Below are positions 49,628 to 60,000 of a stretch of 64,000 bases of DNA, in pieces. A program made the translations under genes and the position numbers. The stretch covers positions 3,844,001-3,908,000 of the forward strand of contig AP024676.1 of the NCBI GenBank assembly GCA_025998955.1, written 5' to 3'. Below the pieces are notes generated by a model. The model made no database searches. It saw only the letters and a program-made list of their open reading frames with translations, and was not told the origin of the DNA. Origin of the DNA: Candidatus Roseilinea sp. (GTDB taxonomy: Bacteria; Chloroflexota; Anaerolineae; J036; Brachytrichaceae). Each line of letters starts with the position of its first letter. Position 1 is the stretch's first letter.

Positions 49628-51922
49628 ATGTCTACAGATGCAACACGCATCGTCGAAGCGCCGATCCCGGAGAATCATGTCTACACCGCGCGGATCGGCG
49701 AGAAGGAGATACGCATTGAGACGGGTCGTCTGGCCCGTCAGGCGGGTGGAGCGGTGACGGCGCGCATGGGCGACACGATGGTGCTCGCCACCGCCACCAT
49801 GTCCAAAGCGGTGCGGCAGGGGATTGATTTCTTCCCGCTCAGCGTGGAGTACGAAGAGCGGCTCTATGCCGCCGGCCGCATTCCCGGCAGCTACTTCCGC
49901 CGCGAAGGCCGGCCGCCGGAGGCGGCGATCTTGATCGCCCGGCTGGTGGATCGGCCGCTGCGCCCGCTGTTCCCCGATGACCTGCGCAACGATGTACAGA
50001 TCATCGTGACGGCGTTGTCGCACGACCAGATCAACGACATTGACGTGCTGGCCGTGAACGCGGCCAGCGCGGCGCTCATGGTCAGCGACGTGCCGTTCGA
50101 CAACCCGGTTGGCGCGGTGCGCATCGGCCTGATCAACGGCGAGCTGATCGTCAACCCGACCATCCCGGAGATGCAATACAGCGACCTCGACCTGCGCGTG
50201 GCCGGCACGAAGGACGCGATCGTGATGGTCGAGTGCGGCGCGAACGAGGTGGACGAGGCGACCATGGTGCGCGCGCTCAAACTGGCGCACGACTCGATCC
50301 AGGAGTTCATCGCCATGCAGCACGTCATGCGCCGGGAGGTCGGCAAACCCAAGGCCGACTACCCCAAGTTCGGGCGCGACGAAGCCTTCAACCAGCGCGT
50401 GCGCGAAGCGCTGGGCAACCGCGTTCAGGAGACGATTGACCAAGAATTGGAGAAGGCCGAGCGTCAGGCCATCCTGGATGCGATCGAGGGCGAAGTGCTG
50501 GCGCAGATGCAATCCATCGGCGATGTGAACGCCGATGAGCTGCACCAGGTAGTCAAGGATGTGACCAGCGAAGCGGTGCGCACGCGCATCCTGCGCGATG
50601 GCATCCGGCCCGACGGGCGCACGTTGAAGGAGATCCGACCGATCTGGGTGGAGGTGGGCGATCATCTTAGCCCACGCGCCCATGGCGCCGGCCTGTTCAC
50701 CCGCGGCGAGACACAGATCCTCTCGATCGTCACGCTCGGCAGCAAAGCCGATGCCCAACCGCTCGACGGCCTCTACCCGCAGGAAGAGAAGCGCTACATG
50801 CACCACTACAACTTCCCGCCATTCTCGACGGGCGAGGCGAAGGTGCTGCGTGGCAGCAGCCGGCGCGAGATCGGTCATAGCGCACTGGCCGAGCGGGCGC
50901 TCCTGCCGGTCATCCCGGACGAGGACGAATTCCCCTACACCCTGCGCGTGGTGAGCGAGGCGCTGTCGTCCAACGGCTCGACTTCGATGGGCAGCGTGTG
51001 CGGTAGCACATTGGCGTTGATGGACGCCGGCGTGCCGATCCGAGCGCCGGTAGCCGGCATTGCCATGGGCCTGATCACGGCGCCGGGCGGCCTCTCCGAG
51101 GGCTATGCCATCTTGAGCGACATCCAGGGCCTGGAAGATCACATCGGCGACATGGACTTCAAGGTCGCCGGCACTCAGAAAGGCATCACTGCCCTGCAGA
51201 TGGACATCAAGATCGCCGGCCTGACGACCGAGGTGCTCGAGCAGGCGCTGGAGCAGGCGCGCGAAGGGCGACTGGCCATCCTAGAGCGCATGCTGGAAGT
51301 GATCCCCGAACCGCGCCCAACGCTGAAGCCGCACGCGCCGCGCATGTTGATCATCAACATTGACCCCGAGAAGCTGGGCACGGTGATCGGGCCGGGGGGC
51401 AAGACCGTGCGCTCGATCCAGGATCAGACCGGCGCAAAGATTGACATCGAGGACGACGGTCGCGTCTTCATCTCCTCGCCGGACGGCAGCGGTGCCGAGA
51501 AAGCGCGCGAGATGATCGAGAGCATGACCGGCTCGGTCACCCTGGGTGGCATTTATACCGGTAAGGTGGTGCGCATCACCGAATTCGGCGCATTCGTCGA
51601 GATCATGCCGAAGACGGACGGCATGGTGCACGTGTCGCAACTCAGCGATCATCCCGTGCGCAACGTGGCCGACGAAGTGAAAGTCGGCCAGGAAGTGACG
51701 GTGATGGTAATCGGCAACGACAACGGCAAGATCCGCCTCAGCCGCAGGGCCGTGCTGGAAGGCATGACGCTGGAAGAGGCTCAGGAGGCCGACCGCGCCG
51801 GCGGGCGCGGTGGCCCGCGCCGCGACGGCGGAGGACGGGGTAGCCATGGTGGCGGGCGCGAGCGAGAACGCGAACGCCGGCCACCCTTGCGTCGCAGCGG
51901 ACCGGACCGTCACCGCGGATAG
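49628..51922 (+). CDS. pnp: Polyribonucleotide nucleotidyltransferase (PNPase)
   Basis: The 764-residue phosphorolytic exoribonuclease has two RNase PH domains (about 15-230 and 320-545; [85 protein letters not shown]) joined by a helical linker. A KH domain ([25 protein letters not shown]) and an S1 domain ([35 protein letters not shown]) follow. The C-terminus is a Gly/Arg-rich tail. AAGGAGAAAAG precedes the ATG. In enterobacteria PNPase controls itself through an RNase III-cut hairpin in this same spacer. Confidence 0.97.
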   Translation: MSTDATRIVEAPIPENHVYTARIGEKEIRIETGRLARQAGGAVTARMGDTMVLATATMSKAVRQGIDFFPLSVEYEERLYAAGRIPGSYFRREGRPPEAAILIARLVDRPLRPLFPDDLRNDVQIIVTALSHDQINDIDVLAVNAASAALMVSDVPFDNPVGAVRIGLINGELIVNPTIPEMQYSDLDLRVAGTKDAIVMVECGANEVDEATMVRALKLAHDSIQEFIAMQHVMRREVGKPKADYPKFGRDEAFNQRVREALGNRVQETIDQELEKAERQAILDAIEGEVLAQMQSIGDVNADELHQVVKDVTSEAVRTRILRDGIRPDGRTLKEIRPIWVEVGDHLSPRAHGAGLFTRGETQILSIVTLGSKADAQPLDGLYPQEEKRYMHHYNFPPFSTGEAKVLRGSSRREIGHSALAERALLPVIPDEDEFPYTLRVVSEALSSNGSTSMGSVCGSTLALMDAGVPIRAPVAGIAMGLITAPGGLSEGYAILSDIQGLEDHIGDMDFKVAGTQKGITALQMDIKIAGLTTEVLEQALEQAREGRLAILERMLEVIPEPRPTLKPHAPRMLIINIDPEKLGTVIGPGGKTVRSIQDQTGAKIDIEDDGRVFISSPDGSGAEKAREMIESMTGSVTLGGIYTGKVVRITEFGAFVEIMPKTDGMVHVSQLSDHPVRNVADEVKVGQEVTVMVIGNDNGKIRLSRRAVLEGMTLEEAQEADRAGGRGGPRRDGGGRGSHGGGRERERERRPPLRRSGPDRHRG

Positions 51923-51992
51923 CACGAACGAGCCTCGTGAACATGAAGTTCACGAGGTTTTTGTTTGCCGTTTTATCGCGATGCTGCCGGCA

Positions 51993-53891
51993 TCATGCCA
52001 TGTGCATCACCTTTGCATCGGGCCTCGGCTTCGCCGCCGGCTCGACAGATCGGCCATCTTGGCTGAACTGCCCGGCATACAGCCGCGCATAGAGCCCATG
52101 TGCAGCCAACAACTGCGCATGCACGCCGCGCTCGACCACTTCGCCGCCGCTGATCACCAGGATCTGGTCGGCGTCGCGAATGGTGCTCAGCCGGTGGGCG
52201 ATCACAAAGCTGGTGCGACCGGCCATCAGCCGGCGCATCGCTTCCTGGATATGCTGCTCGGTGCGCGTGTCCACGCTGCTGGTCGCCTCGTCGAGGATCA
52301 GGATGCGCGGGTCGGCCAGGATCGCGCGCGCGATGGCCAACAACTGGCGCTGTCCCTGGCTTAGATTACTGGCGCGCTCGGACAACAGCGTGTCGTAGCC
52401 ATGCGGCAGGCGCTGGATGAACGCATCGGCGTTGGCTAGCTTGGCAGCGGCGATCACGTCTGCGTCGCTCGCGTCCAACCGGCCGTAGCGGATGTTCTCC
52501 ATCACCGTGCCGGTGAACAGAAACGTATCCTGCAGCACGATGCCGAGTTGTCGCCGCAGCGCCTCGCGGTCGAACTCGCGGATGTCGCGACCGTCAATCA
52601 TGATGCGCCCGCTATCCACATCATAGAAGCGCGTGAGCAGGTTGATGATCGTGGTCTTGCCGGCGCCCGTCGGTCCGACCAGCGCGATCATCTGGCCTGG
52701 CCGGGCATGCAGGCTGACGCGCTTGAGCACCGGCACGTCGGGTGTGTAACCGAAGCTCACCTCCTCGAAGACGACTTCGCCATGGATCGGCGCAGCCGGT
52801 TTGGGTGCGTCTGCGCGGCGTTCCCCCTCGATCTCCGGCGTTTCGTCCATCACCGCGAACACGCGTTCCGCCCCGGCCACCGCCGACTGCAGCGCGCCGT
52901 AGAGCGTGGCCAGCTCGTTGAGCGGCCGGCCGAACTGCCTCGCGTAAGTGATAAAACTGGCGATCATGCCCACCGTAGCCAGCCCTTGCACGGCCAGGAC
53001 GCCGCCGACGCCTGCTACTACGGCTAGGCCGAGGTTGTTCACGCAGTTCATCATCGGCCCCAGGAAGCCGGCGAAGATTTGCGCGCGCGTTGCCGCCTGG
53101 CGCAGCGCGGCGTTTGCCGCGTCGAATTGGGCGATGACTGCCGGCTCACGCCCATACGCCTTGACGACCCGCTGGCCGGTGATGGTCTCCTCGATCAGCG
53201 CGTTGAGCGCGCCCAGCGACGTTTGCTGCTGGCGAAAGCCCGTCCGCAGCCGGGGAGCGAGCCACCGGTTGAGCGCCAGCGACATTCCACCGATCGCGGC
53301 GATGCTGACGATCGCCAGGACGGGGTTGATCCACAACATGATCGCTGCAACGCCGAGCATGCCCAATGCGCCCGAGACGATTTGCACGACTCCATCGGAC
53401 AACGCCTGGTTCACGCTCTCCACGTCGTTGGTGAGCCGGCTCATCAAGTCACCGTGCGGGCGTTGGTCGAAAAAGCGCAGCGGCAGCGTCTGTAGGCGGC
53501 AGAACAGGTCGTTTCGAATGTCGCGCACAGCGCGCTGCGATGCGCCGGCCATGATGTAGCTCTGCAGCCACGTCAGCGACGCGCTCAGCACATACAGACC
53601 GAGCATGAGCAGGCTGATGTGCGCCAGCCCCGGCAGGTCGCCCGAGACGACGTAGGCATCAATTGCATGACCGAGCAGATGCGGCAGAGCGACGTTGATG
53701 GCCGTGCTAATGATCACCAGCGCTGCCGTGATGAGCAATGCGACGCGCTGCCGTCGTAGATAGCCCCACAGCCGGGCGACGGCGCCGCGCGCGTCTCTGG
53801 CCTTCTCGACTTTGCCGGGCATGCGCGGCGGGCCCATACCCATACGGCCCAGCAGGGGCGGTGGTTCGTTGGGCGAGGATGGATTACGCAT
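51993..53891 (-). CDS. ABC exporter half-transporter, catalytic-site subunit (TM288-like)
   Basis: This protein of about 632 residues has a six-helix ABC_membrane domain (about 40-335) and an ATPase domain (about 370-610). Walker A is VGPTGAGKTTIINLL, the signature is LSQGQRQLLAIARAI (second Gly replaced by Gln) and Walker B is ILILDEATSSVDTRTE with the catalytic Glu. The altered signature and intact Glu fit the subunit that donates the good Walker B in heterodimers. The ATG at 53891 overlaps the stop of the partner by 8 bases; an ATG at 53906 is possible. The substrate is unknown (drug or lipid). Confidence 0.9.
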   Translation of the reverse strand: MRNPSSPNEPPPLLGRMGMGPPRMPGKVEKARDARGAVARLWGYLRRQRVALLITAALVIISTAINVALPHLLGHAIDAYVVSGDLPGLAHISLLMLGLYVLSASLTWLQSYIMAGASQRAVRDIRNDLFCRLQTLPLRFFDQRPHGDLMSRLTNDVESVNQALSDGVVQIVSGALGMLGVAAIMLWINPVLAIVSIAAIGGMSLALNRWLAPRLRTGFRQQQTSLGALNALIEETITGQRVVKAYGREPAVIAQFDAANAALRQAATRAQIFAGFLGPMMNCVNNLGLAVVAGVGGVLAVQGLATVGMIASFITYARQFGRPLNELATLYGALQSAVAGAERVFAVMDETPEIEGERRADAPKPAAPIHGEVVFEEVSFGYTPDVPVLKRVSLHARPGQMIALVGPTGAGKTTIINLLTRFYDVDSGRIMIDGRDIREFDREALRRQLGIVLQDTFLFTGTVMENIRYGRLDASDADVIAAAKLANADAFIQRLPHGYDTLLSERASNLSQGQRQLLAIARAILADPRILILDEATSSVDTRTEQHIQEAMRRLMAGRTSFVIAHRLSTIRDADQILVISGGEVVERGVHAQLLAAHGLYARLYAGQFSQDGRSVEPAAKPRPDAKVMHMA

Positions 53892-55629
53892 GGGCCTGGA
53901 CTCCATTCCCCATCTGGGACTGATAAATCTCGCGGTAGATCGCGCTGTTCGCCAGCAACTGGTCGTGTGTGCCTTGCGCCACGACGCGCCCGTTGTCCAG
54001 CACCAGGATGTGATCGGCGCTCACTACGCTGCTGATGCGCTGGGCGACCACGACGCGCGTCGGCGCGATGGGCCAGGCATCCAGGGCCGCCTGGATTCTG
54101 GCTTCGGTGGCCGTATCCACGGCGCTGGTGCTATCGTCGAGCACCAGCACAGCCGGCTTCATCAGCAGGGCGCGGGCGATCGCGATGCGCTGCTTCTGCC
54201 CGCCCGACAAGTTGACACCGCGCTGGCCCACGACGGCATCGTAGCCATCCGGTAGGCGACTGATGAACTCGTGCGCTTGGGCCATCTTCGCCGCGGCGAT
54301 CACCTCGTCATCGCTGGCGTCCGGCCGGCCGTAACGAATGTTGTCGCGAATCGTGCCGCTGAAGAGCACCGACTCCTGGAGTGCCACGGCGACGGACCTG
54401 CGCAGCGTCGCCTGGTTCACCCGGCGTACATCCACACCATCCAGCGTCACCCTGCCACCGGTCACGTCGTAGAAGCGCGGGATGAGACTGACCAGGCTGG
54501 TCTTGCCGGCGCCGGTCGCCCCGAGCACGGCCAGGGTCTGTCCCGGCTCGACGGTGAAGCTGACACCTTTGAGCACGGCGTCGCGCCCATCCTTCGCATA
54601 GCTGAAGCTGACCTCTTCGAAGGCCAGCCGGCCGCGCGGTGCGAACGTCGTCAGCGCATCGGGCACATCAGCGACCTCCGGGACGCTATCCAGCACCTCG
54701 TTGATTCGTTCGGACGACGCAGCCGCGCGCGCGACGCGCACCACGAGCATGCTGGCCTGGATCAACGCCATCAGCGACATGGTCAGGTAGTTGATGAAGG
54801 CGATGAGCTGGCCGACTTGCAGGTCGCCGGCCCGGACGCGCACGCCACCGAACCACAGCGCAGCGATGACGCCAGCGTTGAGCAGCAGCATCATCAGCGG
54901 CATGGTGACGGCACCGATGCGCACGGCGGCGATGTTGCGCTCCATCAGCGCGTCGTTGGTCCTGCCGAAGCGCTCGCGCTCATATTCGCGGCGCGCGAAC
55001 GCCTTGACCACGCGCACGCCGGCCAGGTTCTCCTGCATCACCGTGTTCAGCGCATCGAGTCGGCGCTGCACTTCGCCGAACAGCGGGAAGGTACGGTTGA
55101 TGATGACGACCAGCGCGAGGATCACAACCGGAAAGAGCACGACGAAGACGAGGGAGAGTTGCGGGCTGGTGATGACGGCCAGGATCAGCCCGCCGATCAT
55201 CAACATCGGCACGCGCACCATGACGCGCAGCAACATCATCACCAACTCGGTCACTTGCGTCACGTCGTTGGTCAGCCGGGTGATCAAGCCGCCGGTCTCC
55301 AAGCGGTCGAGGTTGCCGAACGAGAGCGACTGCACCTTGCGGAAGAGCGCGCTGCGCACATCGGCGCCGAAGGCTTGGCCGGCGCGGATGGCGAACACGG
55401 CACAGCCGACGCCGAAGCCCAACCCGGCCAGCGCTGCGACAACCTGCAACAACCCGGTCGTCACGACGACGCCCAAGTCGCTCTTGGCGATGCCCTCGTC
55501 AACGATATGCTCGATCAGGCGCGGCTGCGTCAGGTCCATCGCCACTTCGAGCACCATCAGTAGCGGCGCCAGCGCTGCCCAAACCCAATACGGCCTGAGG
55601 AAGCGTGCGAGTCGCAACGAATCGCGCAT
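53884..55629 (-). CDS. ABC exporter half-transporter, degenerate-site subunit (TM287-like)
   Basis: The 581-residue protein has a membrane domain at about 15-310 and an ATPase domain at about 335-570. Walker A is LGATGAGKTSLVSL, the signature LSGGQKQRIAIARAL is canonical, but Walker B reads VLVLDDSTSAVDTATE, with Asp where the catalytic Glu should be. This is the hallmark of the non-hydrolysing site of heterodimeric exporters such as TM287/TM288 and BmrC/BmrD. It follows marR by 5 bases (GTGAGGAG as Shine-Dalgarno) and overlaps the second half-transporter, so expression is coupled. Confidence 0.9.
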   Translation of the reverse strand: MRDSLRLARFLRPYWVWAALAPLLMVLEVAMDLTQPRLIEHIVDEGIAKSDLGVVVTTGLLQVVAALAGLGFGVGCAVFAIRAGQAFGADVRSALFRKVQSLSFGNLDRLETGGLITRLTNDVTQVTELVMMLLRVMVRVPMLMIGGLILAVITSPQLSLVFVVLFPVVILALVVIINRTFPLFGEVQRRLDALNTVMQENLAGVRVVKAFARREYERERFGRTNDALMERNIAAVRIGAVTMPLMMLLLNAGVIAALWFGGVRVRAGDLQVGQLIAFINYLTMSLMALIQASMLVVRVARAAASSERINEVLDSVPEVADVPDALTTFAPRGRLAFEEVSFSYAKDGRDAVLKGVSFTVEPGQTLAVLGATGAGKTSLVSLIPRFYDVTGGRVTLDGVDVRRVNQATLRRSVAVALQESVLFSGTIRDNIRYGRPDASDDEVIAAAKMAQAHEFISRLPDGYDAVVGQRGVNLSGGQKQRIAIARALLMKPAVLVLDDSTSAVDTATEARIQAALDAWPIAPTRVVVAQRISSVVSADHILVLDNGRVVAQGTHDQLLANSAIYREIYQSQMGNGVQAHA

Positions 55630-55634
55630 CCGCC

Positions 55635-56141
55635 CTACTCCTCACGCGCCGCCTGGCGCGCGGCACGCTCGCGCGCGTTCTCCAACATGCGCGCTACCTG
55701 TCCCGCTTCGGTCTGCATGCCCTCGACCAGTTCGCGCAGCAATTTGTGCAGCTTCGCAGCTTTAGCATCGCCCATCGCCTCGAGGCTGCGCCGCAAGGCG
55801 TCATAGTCATCAGGGCGAATGCGTGCCAGAAGTTCGCGGCCTTTTGGCGTGAGCGCCAGCGGCGTGCGCCGGCGGTCGTTGGGGTCGGGCGTGCGGACGA
55901 GCAAGCCCTCGGCTTCGAGCTTGTCCACCGCGGCGACCAGGGTCGAGCTGGAAGCCGGTAACCGGGCGCTCAGCTCGCTCATGGTGCGAGGCTGCACGTC
56001 TAGATGGCGCAGCACGGCGACTTGCAGGGCGCTGGCGTTGGGCCAGACGGCACCGGCGCGCTGCTCGATCTCGCGCACGGCCATCTTGTGGCCGAGCGTG
56101 AGCAGCGCGCGGATTTCGTTGATGGTGAGTTGGGAAATCAT
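55635..56141 (-). CDS. MarR-family transcriptional regulator
   Basis: This 168-residue winged-helix regulator has the MarR pattern LTINEIRALLTLGHKMAVREIEQRAGAVWPNASALQVAVLRHLDVQPRTMSELSARLPASSSTLVAAVDKLEAEGLLVRTPDPNDRRRTPLALTPKGRELLARI. The C-terminal helices for dimerisation are present. First gene of the exporter operon, so it very likely represses the operon and responds to an exported compound. A perfect 12-bp palindrome (56155-56166) lies 13 bases before its ATG. Confidence 0.92.
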   Translation of the reverse strand: MISQLTINEIRALLTLGHKMAVREIEQRAGAVWPNASALQVAVLRHLDVQPRTMSELSARLPASSSTLVAAVDKLEAEGLLVRTPDPNDRRRTPLALTPKGRELLARIRPDDYDALRRSLEAMGDAKAAKLHKLLRELVEGMQTEAGQVARMLENARERAARQAAREE

Positions 56142-56154
56142 CCGATGCGAATAT

Positions 56155-56166
56155 CTCGTATACGAG
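56155..56166. promoter_or_regulatory. Putative MarR operator (CTCGTATACGAG)
   Basis: This perfect 12-bp palindrome lies in the promoter of the marR-exporter operon, next to a GATATT -10-like box that ends 8 bases before the ATG. A symmetric site over the promoter is what an autorepressing MarR protein would need. Confidence 0.65.
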
Positions 56167-56225
56167 TGATTTGCATCGAAATTATGCAGGCACGAACGGA
56201 ATTGTCAAGGGTCAGGTTGTTAGGG

Positions 56226-56280
56226 GGTGTAGCTGACGCCCACAAATCTGCGCTACACCCGTTTTAGCACAGAGGGCAGG
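56226..56280. repeat. Hairpin with partial dispersed repeat (copy C)
   Basis: GGGTGTAGC-loop-GCTACACCC is a perfect 9-bp stem. The loop and right arm (GACGCCCACAAATCTGCGCT, 56235-56254) match the complement of 34379-34398 in copy A. It lies between the end of the O-methyltransferase gene and the marR promoter and could end transcription of the former. Confidence 0.6.
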
Positions 56281-56290
56281 CGCCCTTGCC

Positions 56291-56947
56291 CTATCGCACT
56301 ATGCCCACGCACATGCCGTCGCCGATCGGCACGAGCAGCGACAACAAACGCGGCTCGGTGGCCATGCGTCGGTTGAAGGCGCGGATGGCCAGGACGAAGT
56401 CGCGTGCATCCTCCGGCGGCGCCGGATTCCAGGCCAGCCCTTGCGCCGAGGCGTTGTCGCCGACGATCACCCCGCCTTTGCGCACGAGGGCGAGCGCGGC
56501 GTCCACATAGTCCAGATATTCGGCTTTCTCCGCGTCAATAAAGGCGAGGTCGAACGGCGCTTCGCTCACCAGTTGCGGCAGGATCGTTCGTGCGTCGCCC
56601 TCGCGCACCTCGACGCGATCGGCCAGGCCGGCGCGGGCGACATTCTCGCGCGTGGTTTGCGCGTGTAGGGAATTGAGTTCGATCGTGATGAGCTTGCCAC
56701 CAGGGGGCAGCGCGCGCGCCATCCAGATCGTGCTGTAGCCGAACAGCGCGCCGACCTCCAGCACCTTCGTGGCGCCGGTCGCGCCCATCAGGATCTGCAG
56801 GAACTTGCCCTGCTCCGGTGCGATGTGGATTTGCGGGATGCCCTTGGCCTCGGCCTCCGCCGGCAAGCGCTTGAGCAGGTCATCTTCAGGAGCGAACATT
56901 TCGACGATGTATCCGTATAGTTCTTCGGTGATCGGTATACCCTTCAT
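56291..56947 (-). CDS. O-methyltransferase, catechol/caffeoyl-CoA type
   Basis: The 218-residue SAM-dependent enzyme has the family motifs GKFLQILMGATGATKVLEVGALFGYSTIWMARALPPGGKLITIELN, FDLAFIDAEKAEYLDYVDAALALVRKGGVIVGDNA and the metal-binding Asp/Asn positions (FIDAEK, GDNA). It resembles the bacterial metal-dependent O-methyltransferases of PF01596. The substrate is unknown. TATGAT (56954-56959, complement) ends 6 bases before the ATG, so the mRNA may be leaderless; the divergent PBP promoter is next to it. Confidence 0.9.
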   Translation of the reverse strand: MKGIPITEELYGYIVEMFAPEDDLLKRLPAEAEAKGIPQIHIAPEQGKFLQILMGATGATKVLEVGALFGYSTIWMARALPPGGKLITIELNSLHAQTTRENVARAGLADRVEVREGDARTILPQLVSEAPFDLAFIDAEKAEYLDYVDAALALVRKGGVIVGDNASAQGLAWNPAPPEDARDFVLAIRAFNRRMATEPRLLSLLVPIGDGMCVGIVR

Positions 56948-56953
56948 GTGGCG

Positions 56954-56959
56954 ATCATA
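56954..56959 (-). promoter_or_regulatory. -10 box TATGAT of the O-methyltransferase gene
   Basis: On the minus strand the box lies 6 bases before the ATG, with no Shine-Dalgarno between. Confidence 0.5.
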
Positions 56960-57011
56960 ATCCCGACCCCACGGTCAGACCGCTCTGAATTGGGTATCAT
57001 TCACGCTTTGA

Positions 57012-60000
57012 ATGGACGCGAACCACCTGATCCGCATGCGCGAGCGCCGGCGACGGGCGCGTCGCACCGGGCCGATGCAGCGCATGCTCCAGATTGTCGT
57101 GCCGACGCTGGTTGCGCTCCTGGCGATTGCAGTCGCAATCCCCGCTACGGGTGTGCTGGCCGCGGGTGCAATCTATGCCTCGTTCACCCGCGACCTGCCC
57201 GACCCGACGCAGATCAAGAAGGTCGAGGAAGATTTCCAGACCACGAAGATCTATGACCGCAAGGGCGCGCTGCTCTACGAGATCATTGACCCGACCGGCG
57301 GCGATCGGCAGTGGACCGCACTGACCGAAATCTCGCCTTATCTGCTGTGCGCCACGGTCGCCATCGAAGACAAGACGTTCTACGACAACCAGGGGTTCGA
57401 CCTTCGCGGCATCGCGCGCGCGTTCGTCGCCAACCTGCAGGGCGGCGCGACACAGGGGGGGTCGGGCATCACGCAGCAGCTCGTCAAGTCGGTAATCTTG
57501 CCGCCGGAGGAACGCGCCGGCCCCGGCCGCACCACCGCCGTCAAGATCAAGGAAGTGCTGCTGGCTGCCGAGATCACCCGGCGCTACTCCAAGAACGACA
57601 TCCTGGAGTGGTATCTGAACACCAACTTCTACGGCAACTTGGCCTACGGCATCGAAGCGGCCTCGCGGGTGTACTTCAACAAGAGCGCGAAAGACCTGAC
57701 GCTGGCCGAAGCGGCCATGCTCGCCCCCATCCCGCAGTTCCCCAAGCAGAACCCGTTCGACAACCCGAACGAAGCCAAGTTTCGACAGTCGCTGGTGCTG
57801 GACATGATGGTGGAGCGCAGCCAGCTCGGCGTACCCGGCTGCAACGTGACGCAGAAGCAAGCCGCAGAAGCCAAGCTGCAACCGCTGCAATATGCGAACC
57901 GCACGCAGCGCTTCAACATCCAGGCGCCGCACTTCTCGGTTTACGCCAAGGACAAAGCCATCGAGCTGCTCGGCGATCACCTCGGCATCGGCGTGGAAGC
58001 AGCGCGCCAGCTTGTCGAGCGTGGCGGGCTGAAGATCTCCACCACGCTTGACCTCGACATTGACAACCAGGTGCGGGCGATGGCCAACCGGCATGTGGCG
58101 ACCTTGCAGGCGCAGGGCAGGAACGTGAACAATGCCTCGGTCGTGGTGATCAAGCAGGACACCAGCGAGATCCTGGCCATGGTCGGCAGTCTGGACTATT
58201 TCAACGACGCGATTGACGGCAAGTTCAACGTCGCCACCGGCCTGCGCCAGCCCGGCTCGGCCTTCAAACCGATCACCTACCTGGAGCTGTTGCGTCAGGG
58301 CGCCTCGCCGGCCACATTGTTCTGGGACGTGCGCACGGTGTTCGATACCGGCGGCGGGGAGCCCTATATCCCGGAGAACTACGACCGCAAGTTCCACGGC
58401 CCGGTGCGCATGCGCCAGGCGCTGGCGCGCTCTTACAACATCCCGGCGGTGGACGCGCTCAACCGCGCTGGCATCGGCAATGTCATCCGGCTGGCGCACC
58501 GCCTTGGCATCACCGACTTGGACCGCGGCCTGAATTTCTACGGCCTGGCACTCACGCTGGGCGGCGGCGAGGTGAAGCTGCTGGACTTGACCTACGCCTA
58601 CGCGACCATCGCTAACGGTGGCTCGATGATCGGCGCGCCGCGCCCGTCGTCGCAGAAGAAGTTTGGCTATCGCGATCTCGACCCGGTTGCTATCCTGCGC
58701 GTCGAGGACAGCAAGGGCAAGGTGCTCTACGAATATCGCCCGGCGATCAACCCCAACCTGCTAGGGCCCGACAGCGAGCGGCTGACCTATCTACTCAAGA
58801 GCATCATGTCGGATCCGCAGGCGCGTGCCGCAGCGTTCGGCTATCCATCGGTGCTCGACTTATCCGGCCCGCGCCCGGCTGCCGTGAAGACCGGCACCAC
58901 CAACGACTACCGCGACAACTGGACGGTGGGCTTTACCACCGACTTTACCGTCGGCGTATGGGTGGGCAACACCGACAACAGCCCGATGAGTCGAGGCGTG
59001 ACCGGCCTTACCGGCGCGGCGCCCATCTGGCGCGACGCAATGGAGTACCTACATGTGGGCCGAGAGATCCGCGACTTCCCGCGGCCCGACGGGTTGATCG
59101 AGAAGCCGGTTTGCCAGATAGATGGCCTGGCGCCTAATGGCGTGTGTCCGACGGTGATGGAGTTGTTCCTCCCGGGCACCGAGCCGAAGCAGCAAAGCAC
59201 GATGGTGCAGCTCTTCCCAGTCAACATCGAGACCGGCAAGCTGGCCCTGCCGGGCACGCCGCCGGAGCTGGTGGAGGCGCGCCCGATGTACGTCTTTCCG
59301 CCACAAGCGCAAGACTGGTATGCCTCGCTGAGCGATGAAGAGAAAGCCAAGACCCCACAAGCGCCAACCGACTTCGACACGCGTTTCGGCGGGCTGATCA
59401 CCTCCGGCGACGTCGCGATCAGCTACCCGGCCAATAACAGTTACATCAGCGTTGCACCACCACCGGCAGCCGAACCGAACGCGCCGGTGGATCCCAACAA
59501 CCCGCAGCCGTTTCCTTCCCCAGGCATCGTGCAGATTCGCGGCAATGCGCGCGGCGGCAACTGGATGTCGTATCGCGTCTCGTTCGCGCCAGGTTGGTCG
59601 CCTGCGCCGGAGCAGTGGATCCAGATCGGCCCCGATCACCCGGAGCAGGTGAGCGACGGCGTGCTGGAGAACTGGGACATCACCGCGCTGCCGCCCGGCC
59701 CGTATTCCCTCAAAGTCTCGCGCTTCGAGAGCGACGGCAACGTCGTGGAGTCGGTGGCGCAAGTGACTATTGACAACACGCCGCCGAAGATCACGCTGGC
59801 GCAGCCGCGCCCCGGCGAATTCTTCAGCGCAGAGAAGGACGAGTGGGTCACCGTCACCGCCGACGTGCAGGACGATTACTCGATCGGCAAGGTGGAATTC
59901 TTCGTCAACGGCGAGCTGTTCGCCACCCGAAGCGTTGCGCCGTTTACTATCAGGTGGACGATTCGCGCCGGCGGGCGCGTGGAGTTCCACGCCGTCGCGT

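Noticed and set aside
49484-51142. Long minus-strand frame opposite pnp (552 codons)
   Set aside because: Shadow of pnp; composition typical of antisense reading of GC-rich code, and it runs into the repeat region.
57012-58499. Minus-strand frame opposite the PBP gene (500 codons)
   Set aside because: Shadow of the class A PBP; no coherent protein features.
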